13,055 nt of DNA from Pseudomonadota bacterium (GTDB lineage: Bacteria; Pseudomonadota; Alphaproteobacteria; Rhizobiales; Rhizobiaceae): NCBI GenBank assembly GCA_023388675.1, contig JAEWFU010000083.1, positions 1-13,055 on the forward strand, written 5' to 3'. The notes below the pieces were generated by a model. That model was given only the letters and a program-made list of their open reading frames with translations, did no database searches and was not told where the DNA came from. Position numbers and translations under genes: made by a program. Every line of letters starts with the position of its first letter. The first letter of the stretch is position 1. This document shows positions 6,853-12,926 of this stretch, piece after piece.

Positions 6853-7314
6853 CTAGTCCTGCTCCACCTTCAACTCGCCGCTCTCGGCGGAGACCACGCG
6901 CACGCGCGTTCCGGCCGGCAGGTCGGGTCCGGCAACCCGCCACAGCGTGTCTCCCAGCCGCACGCGACCGTATCCGTTGGCAATCGCTTCCTCGAGCGTT
7001 GCAGTGCGGCCGACGAGCTGGCGCTCACGCTGGTTGAGCAGCGGCTGGTCGGTGTCGTCCTGGCCCCTGCTCGAGAAGAAGCGGCGGCCGACCAGCACCG
7101 ACGCGATCGACAGGCCGAGGAAGACGAGCACCTGTACCTGCCACACCCAGAAGGCGCTTTCCCATAGCTGCAGGGAAAGCGTGCCGGTAAGGATCGCGGC
7201 GATGCCGAGCCACAGCAGATAGGCGCCGGGCGCGACGATCTCCAGCGTCAGCAGCACGGCCCCCAATACCATCCAGTTCCAGGGGCCGAGTTCGGTCAAC
7301 CATTGCAAAATCAT
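6853..7314 (-). CDS. NfeD family membrane protein, partner of the SPFH protein
   Basis: This is a short NfeD-type protein of 153 residues. Hydrophobic segments at about 12-48 (probably two spans or a hairpin, with EIVAPGAYLLWLGIAA) and 55-76 anchor it in the inner membrane. A cytoplasmic OB-fold-like domain occupies about 97-150, with LVGRTATLEEAIANGYGRVR and a terminal DLPAGTRVRVVSAESGELKV. It lacks the N-terminal serine-protease domain of long NfeD proteins. The ATG at 7314 has GAGGT 6 nt upstream. The gene lies 20 nt downstream of qmcA and is almost certainly co-transcribed with it. SPFH-NfeD pairs are a known conserved arrangement linked to membrane-domain organisation and membrane-protein quality control; the exact job is unresolved. 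Confidence 0.9.
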   Translation of the reverse strand: MILQWLTELGPWNWMVLGAVLLTLEIVAPGAYLLWLGIAAILTGTLSLQLWESAFWVWQVQVLVFLGLSIASVLVGRRFFSSRGQDDTDQPLLNQRERQLVGRTATLEEAIANGYGRVRLGDTLWRVAGPDLPAGTRVRVVSAESGELKVEQD

Positions 7315-7334
7315 GGGCGGACCTCGCGCTTGCG

Positions 7335-8291
7335 TCAGGCCGGCTGGTCGGGCGTGACGCTGGGCGTGCGGGCGGCAGAGTGTCGTGGGCGGGAGGGCTG
7401 CCCGTCTTCGCCGAACACTTCCTTCGCAATCGCACCGATGCCGCCCAGCGACCCGATGAGCGACGACGCTTCGAGCGGCATCAGCACCACCTTGCTGTTG
7501 GTGGCGGAGCCGATCTTGGCCATTGCCTCGGTGTATTTCTGCGCCACGAAGTAGTTGATCGCCTGCACGTCGCCCTTGGCGATGGCTTCGGAAACCACCT
7601 GCGTCGCGCGGGCTTCTGCCTCCGCCGCGCGTTCGCGGGCCTCGGCATCGCGGAAGGCGGCTTCCCGGCGGCCTTCGGCCTCAAGCACCTGCGCCTGCTT
7701 CAGGCCTTCGGCTTCGAGAATCTGGGCGCGCTTGTTGCGCTCGGCCATCATCTGGCGGGCCATCGATTCTACGAGGTTGGCGGGCGGGTTGATGTCCTTG
7801 ATCTCGACGCGGGTCATCTTGATGCCCCAGGGCTGGGCAGCCTCGTCGACAATCCTCAGGAGCCTGTCGTTGATGGCGTCGCGGTTGGACAGGAGTTCGT
7901 CGAGGTCCATCGAGCCCATGACGGAGCGGATGTTGGTCATCGTGAGGTTCAGGATCGCGTTCTCGAGGCCGGAAACCTGATAGGCCGCCTGCGCGGCGTT
8001 CAGCACCTGGTAGAAGGCGACGCCGTCCACTGCCACGATGGCGTTGTCGCGGGTGATGACCTCCTGGGTCGGTACGTCAAGCACCTGCTCCATCATGTTC
8101 ATCCTGGCGCCGACGCGGTCGATGAACGGAACGATGATGTTGAGGCCGGGCGACAGGGTCTTGGTGTAGCGGCCGAAGCGTTCGACCGTATAGTTGTAGC
8201 CCTGCGGTACCGTCTTGATCCCGGCGAAGATCAGGAACAGGACAAGGACGACAAGAACCGGAATGAGAATGTCGAACCCGGAAAACGGCAT
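7335..8291 (-). CDS. qmcA: SPFH/Band 7 (stomatin-like) membrane protein, QmcA type
   Basis: The protein has 318 residues. One N-terminal transmembrane segment (about 8-24) is followed by the SPFH domain (about 25-180) with [19 protein letters not shown] (28-46), [20 protein letters not shown] (114-133) and [17 protein letters not shown] (154-170). A charged Ala/Glu-rich coiled coil (about 183-240) follows, then [19 protein letters not shown] and [20 protein letters not shown]. It closely resembles E. coli QmcA along its length, including these last blocks. Such proteins oligomerise in the inner membrane and are linked to FtsH control and lipid microdomains. The start is the ATG at 8291, with GGAGGG 6 nt upstream; a TTG directly before it is less likely. 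A Pro/Arg/Ser-rich tail (297-318) is not part of the domain. The gene is first in an operon with the nfeD-like gene. Confidence 0.93.
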   Translation of the reverse strand: MPFSGFDILIPVLVVLVLFLIFAGIKTVPQGYNYTVERFGRYTKTLSPGLNIIVPFIDRVGARMNMMEQVLDVPTQEVITRDNAIVAVDGVAFYQVLNAAQAAYQVSGLENAILNLTMTNIRSVMGSMDLDELLSNRDAINDRLLRIVDEAAQPWGIKMTRVEIKDINPPANLVESMARQMMAERNKRAQILEAEGLKQAQVLEAEGRREAAFRDAEARERAAEAEARATQVVSEAIAKGDVQAINYFVAQKYTEAMAKIGSATNSKVVLMPLEASSLIGSLGGIGAIAKEVFGEDGQPSRPRHSAARTPSVTPDQPA

Positions 8292-8318
8292 CAAAAGCCC
8301 TCCATCGTGTTGGCCGAG

Positions 8319-8335
8319 CCGGCGCCACGCGCCGG
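8319..8335 (-). promoter_or_regulatory. GC-rich hairpin in the qmcA leader
   Basis: CCGGCGC (8319-8325) and GCGCCGG (8329-8335) form a perfect 7-bp stem with a 3-nt loop. The base of the stem is 27 nt before the qmcA start codon. It leaves the Shine-Dalgarno (GGAGGG) free, so it more likely stabilises or insulates the leader than blocks translation. There is no U-tract on either strand, so it is not a classic terminator. Confidence 0.4.
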
Positions 8336-8363
8336 ATGTCGCTAAACAGACTTAAGGGTGTTT

Positions 8364-8385
8364 GCGCGACGTTACAATGTCGCGC
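8364..8385 (-). terminator. Candidate hemH terminator hairpin (no U-tract)
   Basis: GCGCGAC (8364-8370) and GTCGCGC (8379-8385) form a perfect 7-bp stem with an 8-nt loop. It begins 6 nt past the hemH stop codon on the minus strand. No run of T follows, so it could be a weak or Rho-assisted end or a 3'-end stabiliser. It also lies upstream of qmcA, which is on the same strand. Confidence 0.4.
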
Positions 8386-8391
8386 GGTGCA

Positions 8392-9453
8392 TCAGAGCCA
8401 GCCGGCGAGTTCCCGCCTGACCAGTGTCTCCAGCATTGCCATGCCGGGGCCGCTGTCGTTGAGGCAGGGTATGTGCGAGAACTTTTGGCCGCCGGCGTGC
8501 ATGAAGACCTCGCGCACCTCGCCGTCGATCTCCTCCAGCGTCTCGATGCAATCGGCGGAAAAGCCGGGGTTGACGATGGCGATGGACCTCACGCCCTCGG
8601 CGGCAAGCCGCTCCACCGTCCTGTCGGTGTAAGGCTTCAGCCATTCGGCCTTGCCGAACAGCGACTGGAAGGTGGTGATCAGCCGCTTCTCGTCCCAGCC
8701 GAGCTTCTCGCGCAGCAGGCGCGTCGTTTCGTGGCAGTGCTGTGGGTACGGATCGCCCTTGTCGGCATAGGATTTCGGGATGCCGTGGTAGGAGGCCAGC
8801 ACGACCTCAGGCTCGAAATCGAGCCCGGCGAGGTGTGTCTGGATCGATTGCGCCAGCGCGTCGATATAGGCCGGATCGTCGTAATAAGGCGGTACCGAGC
8901 GCACCGTCGGTTGATGGCGGATGTTCATCAGCGCCCTATAGAGCTGGTCGTTTGCCGTGGCCGTGGTCGTGGCGGAAAACTGCGGGTAGAGCGGGAACAT
9001 GATGATCCGCTCGCACCCCTGCGCGCGGAGGTTTTCGACCGCCTCGGCGACCGACGGGCTGCCGTAGCGCATGCCCCATTCCACGCTGATACGCGGCTCG
9101 TCGGCGAAGATTTCGGCGAGGCGCTCCGCCTGGCCGCGCGTGATGGTGCGCAGCGGCGACTCGTCCTTTTCGCGGTTCCAGATCTTCTCGTAGTTGGCGC
9201 CTGCCTTCTGCGGTCTTGTCGTCAGCACCGCGCCATAGAGGATCGGATACCAGACCGCCTTGTTCAGCTCGATGACGCGCGGGTCCGACAGGAATTCGCG
9301 CAGGTAGCGCCACATCGACCAGTAGTCGGTGCCGTCCGGCGTGCCGAGATTGGTGAGCAGGATGCCGATGCGTCCCTGATAGGCGGGTTTCCGGTCGGAT
9401 AGGGTTTCCATCGCTGTTGCCGGGTCCTTGTCGAAGGCCGCGTGAATGTTCAT
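8392..9453 (-). CDS. hemH: Ferrochelatase
   Basis: Ferrochelatase inserts ferrous iron into protoporphyrin IX, the final step of protohaem synthesis, at the cytoplasmic face of the inner membrane. With the start used here it has 353 residues, normal for alphaproteobacteria. Diagnostic segments are ILLTNLGTPDG (31-41), YLREFLSDPRVIE (50-62), WNREKDESPLRT (92-103), MFPLYPQFSATTTATANDQ (152-170), SYHGIPKSYADKGDPY (221-236) with catalytic His223, and NPGFSADCIETLEEID (295-310) with the metal-handling glutamate. FSHIPCLNDS lies near the C-terminus. I chose the ATG at 9453 because AAGGAG lies 8 nt upstream. An in-frame ATG at 9501 would add 16 residues, has no Shine-Dalgarno and lies inside a strong hairpin arm. 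The hairpin at 9462-9510 covers the chosen ribosome-binding site. The gene follows the PaaK-like gene after 82 nt on the same strand. Confidence 0.95.
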   Translation of the reverse strand: MNIHAAFDKDPATAMETLSDRKPAYQGRIGILLTNLGTPDGTDYWSMWRYLREFLSDPRVIELNKAVWYPILYGAVLTTRPQKAGANYEKIWNREKDESPLRTITRGQAERLAEIFADEPRISVEWGMRYGSPSVAEAVENLRAQGCERIIMFPLYPQFSATTTATANDQLYRALMNIRHQPTVRSVPPYYDDPAYIDALAQSIQTHLAGLDFEPEVVLASYHGIPKSYADKGDPYPQHCHETTRLLREKLGWDEKRLITTFQSLFGKAEWLKPYTDRTVERLAAEGVRSIAIVNPGFSADCIETLEEIDGEVREVFMHAGGQKFSHIPCLNDSGPGMAMLETLVRRELAGWL

Positions 9454-9461
9454 GCCGACCG

Positions 9462-9510
9462 CTCCTTGTGATGGCTGGAAACTACGTATTGTTTCCGCCA
9501 TTACAAGGAG
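9462..9510 (-). promoter_or_regulatory. Long hairpin that would sequester the hemH Shine-Dalgarno
   Basis: Plus-strand segments CTCCTTGT (9462-9469), ATGGC (9471-9475) and GGAAAC (9477-9482) are exact inverse complements of ACAAGGAG (9503-9510), GCCAT (9497-9501) and GTTTCC (9491-9496). One mismatch (9470/9502), one bulged base (9476) and an 8-nt loop (9483-9490) break the stem, giving 19 pairs in 49 nt. In the hemH mRNA the outer arm is ACAAGGAG, the hemH Shine-Dalgarno, paired with an upstream CTCCTTGT, so the folded form would hide the ribosome-binding site. No T-run follows on either strand, which argues against an intrinsic terminator. Known alternatives are an intergenic palindromic repeat or a 3' structure for the PaaK-like gene, which ends 25 nt upstream. 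Confidence 0.6.
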
Positions 9511-9535
9511 GTGGCTTGACGCACCTTGATCAGCC

Positions 9536-10789
9536 TCAACCGGCGTAGTCGCGCTCGTCGGCGATTACCTTGCCGTCGTTGGGGAGCGATCCGGGGGCGG
9601 CGAGATGCACCGCGCCGCCGAGCTTCGTCACCTCGCGCAGCGACGTCTCGATGGCGGATGCGTCGGGAGACGCACCGGGTGCCGCCTCGACGTGCAGCGT
9701 CATCGCATCGCGCGCGCCGTCGCGGATCACCACCAGCCGCGCACGCGCGACCTCACGGTGACGGGCCAGCACCTCTGCGATCTGTTTCGGGTCGACGAAC
9801 ATACCCTTGACCTTGGTGCGCTGGTCGGCCCGGCCCATCCAGCCCCTGAGGCGCTGGCCGGTGCGTCCGCAAGGCGACTGGCCCGGCATGATGGCGGAGA
9901 GGTCGCCGGTTCCGAGCCGTACCAGCGGGTAGGCAGGGTTGAGGCTGGTCACCACCAGCTCTCCAACTTCGCCCTCAGGCACCGGGTCGCCGGTTCCGGG
10001 TCGCACGATTTCCACGATCAGGTCTTCGTTCACGATCATGCCTGGGTTGGGTGAGCCGTCCTCGGCCGCGCTCTCATAGGCGATCACGCCGAATTCCGCC
10101 GTGGCGTAGCACTGATAGACCCGTATTCCGCGCGCGAAATATTCCTCGCGCAGGGACGGGAACAGTGCGCCTCCCGAAACGAGGCCGAGCCGGAACGCCG
10201 AGATGTCCTTGCCCATCTCGGCGGCACGGTCGAGCATCACCTTGAGGAAATCCGGCGTACCCCCATAGACGCCGGGTTTGAGCGCGGCGGCGGCCTCGAC
10301 CTGCATGTCGGTGTTGCCGGTGCCGGCCGCGAAGACCGTGCAGCCCAGCGCCCGAGCGCCTTCGTCGATGATGAAGCCGCCGGGGGTCATGTGATAGGAA
10401 AAGGCGTTGTGCATGATGTCGCCTGGCCGGATGCCAACGGCAAACATGGCGCGCGCCGAGCGGCCCGGATCCCTCTCCAGCCCCTGCGGCTCCCAGATGG
10501 GGCCGGGCGACATAAAGACCCTGCTGCCTTGCAGGTGGGCCGGATTGACGAAACCGCCGAATGGCGGGTTCTGCGCCTGCATCTCCATCAGTTCCGCCTT
10601 GCGTAGCACCGGCAGCGAGGCGAGGGCGGAACGGGAGGTGAGTGTCGCGGGATCGAGACCTTCGAGCCACCGTGCGAGGCCCGGAACATCGCGCATAGAG
10701 GAAGCCAGAAATGCCGGCAGACGCGCGAAAAGGTCTTTCTCGCGTTCCTCCGGGCTTCTCTGTTCGCGATCGTCGAAATAGGCGGCCAT
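9536..10789 (-). CDS. Phenylacetate-CoA-ligase-like adenylate-forming enzyme (ANL superfamily)
   Basis: PaaK-type enzymes activate a carboxylic acid with ATP and transfer it to CoA. With the chosen start this one has 417 residues. Visible blocks are YQCYATAEFGVIAYES (225-240, adenine and acid site), VGELVVTSLNPAYPLVRLGT (275-294), TGDLS (294-298) and GRADQRTKVKGMFVDP (319-334, hinge and start of the C-terminal domain). A C-terminal lysine (407) lies in LPNDGKVIADERD, at the usual catalytic-lysine position. The glycine-rich phosphate loop (normally SSGTTGKP) is replaced by SPGPIWEPQG (94-103). The start at 10789 has GGGAGGA close upstream; the longer frame to 10876 begins inside a hairpin and adds non-conserved residues. 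The substrate cannot be told from sequence, and no paa catabolic genes are nearby. It precedes hemH on the same strand. Confidence 0.82.
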   Translation of the reverse strand: MAAYFDDREQRSPEEREKDLFARLPAFLASSMRDVPGLARWLEGLDPATLTSRSALASLPVLRKAELMEMQAQNPPFGGFVNPAHLQGSRVFMSPGPIWEPQGLERDPGRSARAMFAVGIRPGDIMHNAFSYHMTPGGFIIDEGARALGCTVFAAGTGNTDMQVEAAAALKPGVYGGTPDFLKVMLDRAAEMGKDISAFRLGLVSGGALFPSLREEYFARGIRVYQCYATAEFGVIAYESAAEDGSPNPGMIVNEDLIVEIVRPGTGDPVPEGEVGELVVTSLNPAYPLVRLGTGDLSAIMPGQSPCGRTGQRLRGWMGRADQRTKVKGMFVDPKQIAEVLARHREVARARLVVIRDGARDAMTLHVEAAPGASPDASAIETSLREVTKLGGAVHLAAPGSLPNDGKVIADERDYAG

Positions 10790-10808
10790 CGTTCCTCCCT
10801 CAGCCTCC

Positions 10809-10827
10809 GGCATCCTTTTCAGATGCC
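10809..10827 (-). promoter_or_regulatory. Leader hairpin before the PaaK-like gene
   Basis: GGCATC (10809-10814) and GATGCC (10822-10827) form a perfect 6-bp stem with a 7-nt loop. It sits 19 nt before the start codon, immediately followed in the mRNA by GGAGG and then by the ribosome-binding GGGAGGA. Its 3' arm in the mRNA (GGATGC) is also complementary to GCATCC in the next hairpin upstream (10860-10882), so the two could form competing structures. Confidence 0.35.
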
Positions 10828-10859
10828 TTATCGCAGGGGGATCGCCATGCGCGCAAGGT

Positions 10860-10882
10860 GGGCGGATGCGATGCATCCGCCC
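10860..10882 (-). terminator. Strong 10-bp hairpin downstream of the omp10-like gene
   Basis: GGGCGGATGC (10860-10869) and GCATCCGCCC (10873-10882) form a perfect 10-bp stem around GAT. It lies 39 nt past the stop of the omp10-like gene, the expected place for its transcript end. On the minus strand the following bases (ACCTTGCG) do not form a U-tract, so termination may be weak or Rho-dependent. It also lies within the leader of the next gene on the same strand. Confidence 0.55.
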
Positions 10883-10921
10883 TTCCCGTGGAAAGTCAGG
10901 TTGTCAGGGGTAGCGCGTCGC

Positions 10922-11320
10922 TCAGGCTGAAGCGCCGCGACGGATCAACGAGAACTGCTGGCCCGTGGAGCCGGTGCAGTTGAGCTGGGTCTGGCTTACC
11001 ATTGCGCAATTGACCTGCGTGGTCGTCTGCCTGATGAGCGACGTCACCGAGATCGACACGGTCGATGCATTAATCTGCGAATAGTTGCCTTCGGCGAGCT
11101 TGTTGCCGGTGTCGGTTGCAAGCGTTTCGAAGCGGCCGGCGGTGAAGCGCGACATTGCCACGCCGTCGGTGCTGACCCATTCGCCCTCGAAGCCGGACTG
11201 CATCGCCGAGGGGCCGACGGGGCGGTCTCGCCTTTGCGGCTCACCCATGCCCTGGCAGCCTGCCAGAGCGACCACAGTTGCCACCGCTGCAACTGCGCGA
11301 AATTTGACCGCATTCATCAT
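10922..11320 (-). CDS. Omp10-like outer-membrane lipoprotein
   Basis: This is a small lipoprotein of 132 residues. The signal peptide MMNAVKFRAVAAVATVVALAGC ends in the lipobox LAGC, and Cys22 would be the lipidated residue. A short linker (23-42) precedes a compact domain (44-128) with EGEWVSTDG (45-53), FETLATDTGNKLAEGNY (64-80), RQTTTQVNCAMVSQTQLNCT (97-116) and FSLIRR (123-128). These segments resemble Brucella Omp10 as I remember it, including EGNY, VNCA and QLNCT. Cys105 and Cys115 may form a disulphide. The fold is probably a small beta-barrel; the molecular function is unknown and in Brucella it is a surface antigen. GAGGAAAG lies upstream of the first ATG; a second ATG directly follows. 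It lies 95 bp downstream of hss with enough space for its own promoter. Confidence 0.85.
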   Translation of the reverse strand: MMNAVKFRAVAAVATVVALAGCQGMGEPQRRDRPVGPSAMQSGFEGEWVSTDGVAMSRFTAGRFETLATDTGNKLAEGNYSQINASTVSISVTSLIRQTTTQVNCAMVSQTQLNCTGSTGQQFSLIRRGASA

Positions 11321-11386
11321 GCCGACTTTCCTCTTTTCGGTACGACTGGATTCTAAATCGCCGTTTTTGCGGGCGAAAGCAAGGTT

Positions 11387-11402
11387 CGCGCTCTTTCGCG
11401 CG
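11387..11402 (-). terminator. Weak GC hairpin after hss
   Basis: CGCGC (11387-11391) and GCGCG (11398-11402) form a 5-bp stem with a 6-nt loop, 13 nt past the hss stop on the minus strand. The area 11371-11409 has several TTTCGC/GCGAAA copies that allow other small stems. No U-tract follows, so this is only a candidate end for the hss transcript. Confidence 0.25.
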
Positions 11403-11415
11403 TTTCGCTTAACGC

Positions 11416-12867
11416 CTAACGAACAAGAATGTTGCGGAATTGCCAGGGATCCGTCGTATCGATGTCCTCAGGGAAGAGGCCGGGTCGCCCGTCAAGCGGA
11501 GTCCAGTCAGTATAGTAGCCTTTTACCGGCCCGAGATAGGGCATCTGCACCTCGAGGCAGCGCCTGTAGTCGATCTCGTCGGTCTCAACGATACCTGCCT
11601 CGGGGTTATCGAGCGCCCAGACCATCCCGGCCAGCACGGCCGAGGAGACCTGAAGTCCGGTGGCATTCTGATAGGGCGCCAGTTGCCGCGCTTCGTCCAG
11701 CGAAAGCTGCGAGCCATACCAATAGGCATTGCGGTCATGGCCATAGAGCAGCACGCCAAGTTCGTCGACGCCGTCGACCAGTTCGAATTCGTCAAGGACA
11801 TGCTGCACCGGCTGCGCGTTGCCCTCGGCGCCGAACATTTCGTGCAGCGACAGCACCGCGTCGTTGCAGGGATGGTAGGCATAGTGGCAGGTGGGGCGGA
11901 AGACGGGCCCGCCGTCTTCACCGCGAACCGTGAAATAATCTGCGATGGAGATCGCCTCGTTGTGGGTGACGAGGAAACCATATTGCGGTCCTGGCGTCGG
12001 GCACCAGCTGCGCACGCGCGTGTTCGCCCCCGGCTGCTCCAGATAGATCGCAACGGCGCTGCCGCCCGCGTGCTGCTTCGCGTTCGCGGGCATCCATGTT
12101 TCGTGCGTGCCCCAGCCCAGTTCCGCAGGCTGCAGACCTTCGGCGATGAAGCCCTCGACCGACCAGGTGTTCCAGAATGCGTTCAGGGGCTTGGGGTCCT
12201 TCGCGCGCTGGGTATCACGTTCGGCGATATGCACGCCCTTGACGCCAGCCGAGCGCATAAGACGCGCCCATCCTTCCCGATCGCCCGTGGCGGGCTCCTG
12301 GAAATCGAGACCCAGGTCCTGGGCGAGATTGAGCAGCGCCTGTTTGACGAACCAGGAGACCATGCCGGGATTGGCACCGCAGCAGGAGATCGCCGTGGTA
12401 CCGCCGGGAGAATTGCGCTTCTCCGCACGCATCGTTTCGCGCAACGCGTAGTTGGTGCGCGAGGCGTTGTCGGCATCTCGGTCGAAGTAGAAGCCGAGCC
12501 ACGGTTCCACCACCGTATCGATATAGAGAACACCCAGTTCCCGGCAGAGCCGGACGAGATCGAGCGAGCCGGTATCGACCGACAGGTTCACGCAGAAGCC
12601 CTGGCCCTCGCCGGCCGTCAGCAGGGGGGTGAGCAGCTCGCGGTAGTTCTGCTGGGTGACGTGTGCCTGGACATGGCGCGCACCGTACTGCGCCATGATC
12701 TTTGCATCGGCGGCACTCTCCCGCGGATCCACGACGACCAGCCGCGAAGGATCGTACCGGAAATGCCGTTCGATCAGCGGCAGCGTGCCCTGACCGATCG
12801 AACCGAATCCGATGATGACGATCGGGCCGGTGATTTCACCGTGGATAGGCGGGGCGGCATCTGCCAT
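11416..12867 (-). CDS. hss: Homospermidine synthase
   Basis: The enzyme (EC 2.5.1.44 family) uses NAD+ to make sym-homospermidine from two putrescines, or from spermidine and putrescine. Homospermidine is the main polyamine of many alphaproteobacteria, and the reaction is cytoplasmic. The protein has 483 residues, the usual bacterial length. The Rossmann motif is VIIGFGSIGQGT (17-28), followed by the acidic strand end LVVVDPRES (43-51). Later blocks are IDTVVEPWLGFY (116-127), SCCGANPGMVSWFV (161-174), GVHIAERDTQ (211-220), NAFWNTWSVEGFIAEGLQPA (229-248) and GWGTHETWMP (251-260). Glu121, Asn166, Glu216, Trp235, Glu243 and His302 fall at near-constant offsets from active-site residues I recall for the Blastochloris viridis enzyme, including its cation-pi tryptophan. 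GGAG lies 9 nt before the ATG. The unidentified upstream partial gene ends 59 nt away on the same strand. No decarboxylase gene for putrescine supply is visible in the window. Confidence 0.95.
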   Translation of the reverse strand: MADAAPPIHGEITGPIVIIGFGSIGQGTLPLIERHFRYDPSRLVVVDPRESAADAKIMAQYGARHVQAHVTQQNYRELLTPLLTAGEGQGFCVNLSVDTGSLDLVRLCRELGVLYIDTVVEPWLGFYFDRDADNASRTNYALRETMRAEKRNSPGGTTAISCCGANPGMVSWFVKQALLNLAQDLGLDFQEPATGDREGWARLMRSAGVKGVHIAERDTQRAKDPKPLNAFWNTWSVEGFIAEGLQPAELGWGTHETWMPANAKQHAGGSAVAIYLEQPGANTRVRSWCPTPGPQYGFLVTHNEAISIADYFTVRGEDGGPVFRPTCHYAYHPCNDAVLSLHEMFGAEGNAQPVQHVLDEFELVDGVDELGVLLYGHDRNAYWYGSQLSLDEARQLAPYQNATGLQVSSAVLAGMVWALDNPEAGIVETDEIDYRRCLEVQMPYLGPVKGYYTDWTPLDGRPGLFPEDIDTTDPWQFRNILVR

Positions 12868-12926
12868 TGCGGGAAACTCCAGACTGAAAGCGATGGTTCG
12901 GCCTTAATCACGGAACCATGACACAA

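Noticed and set aside
8362..9402. Plus-strand open frame of 346 codons antisense to hemH
   Set aside because: Shadow of the ferrochelatase codons, with no ribosome site or family motif. Similar shadows opposite the transglycosylase (1907-2881) and qmcA (7380-8345) were dropped for the same reason.
9503..9547. Perfect plus-strand AAGGAGGT followed by a TTG, suggesting a start of a plus-strand gene
   Set aside because: The frame from the TTG stops after about 10 codons, and AAGGAG is fully explained as the arm of the hemH leader hairpin.
10790..10876. N-terminal extension of the PaaK-like protein to the ATG at 10876
   Set aside because: The ATG lies inside a 10-bp hairpin with no ribosome site, whereas the ATG at 10789 has GGGAGGA directly upstream. 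The extra 29 residues look non-conserved.
11440..12921. Plus-strand open frame of 493 codons antisense to hss, slightly longer than hss itself
   Set aside because: It mirrors hss and owes its length to strong GC third-position bias. The translation is rich in Arg/Ala/Val/Gly without recognisable motifs, while the minus strand encodes a clear homospermidine synthase.
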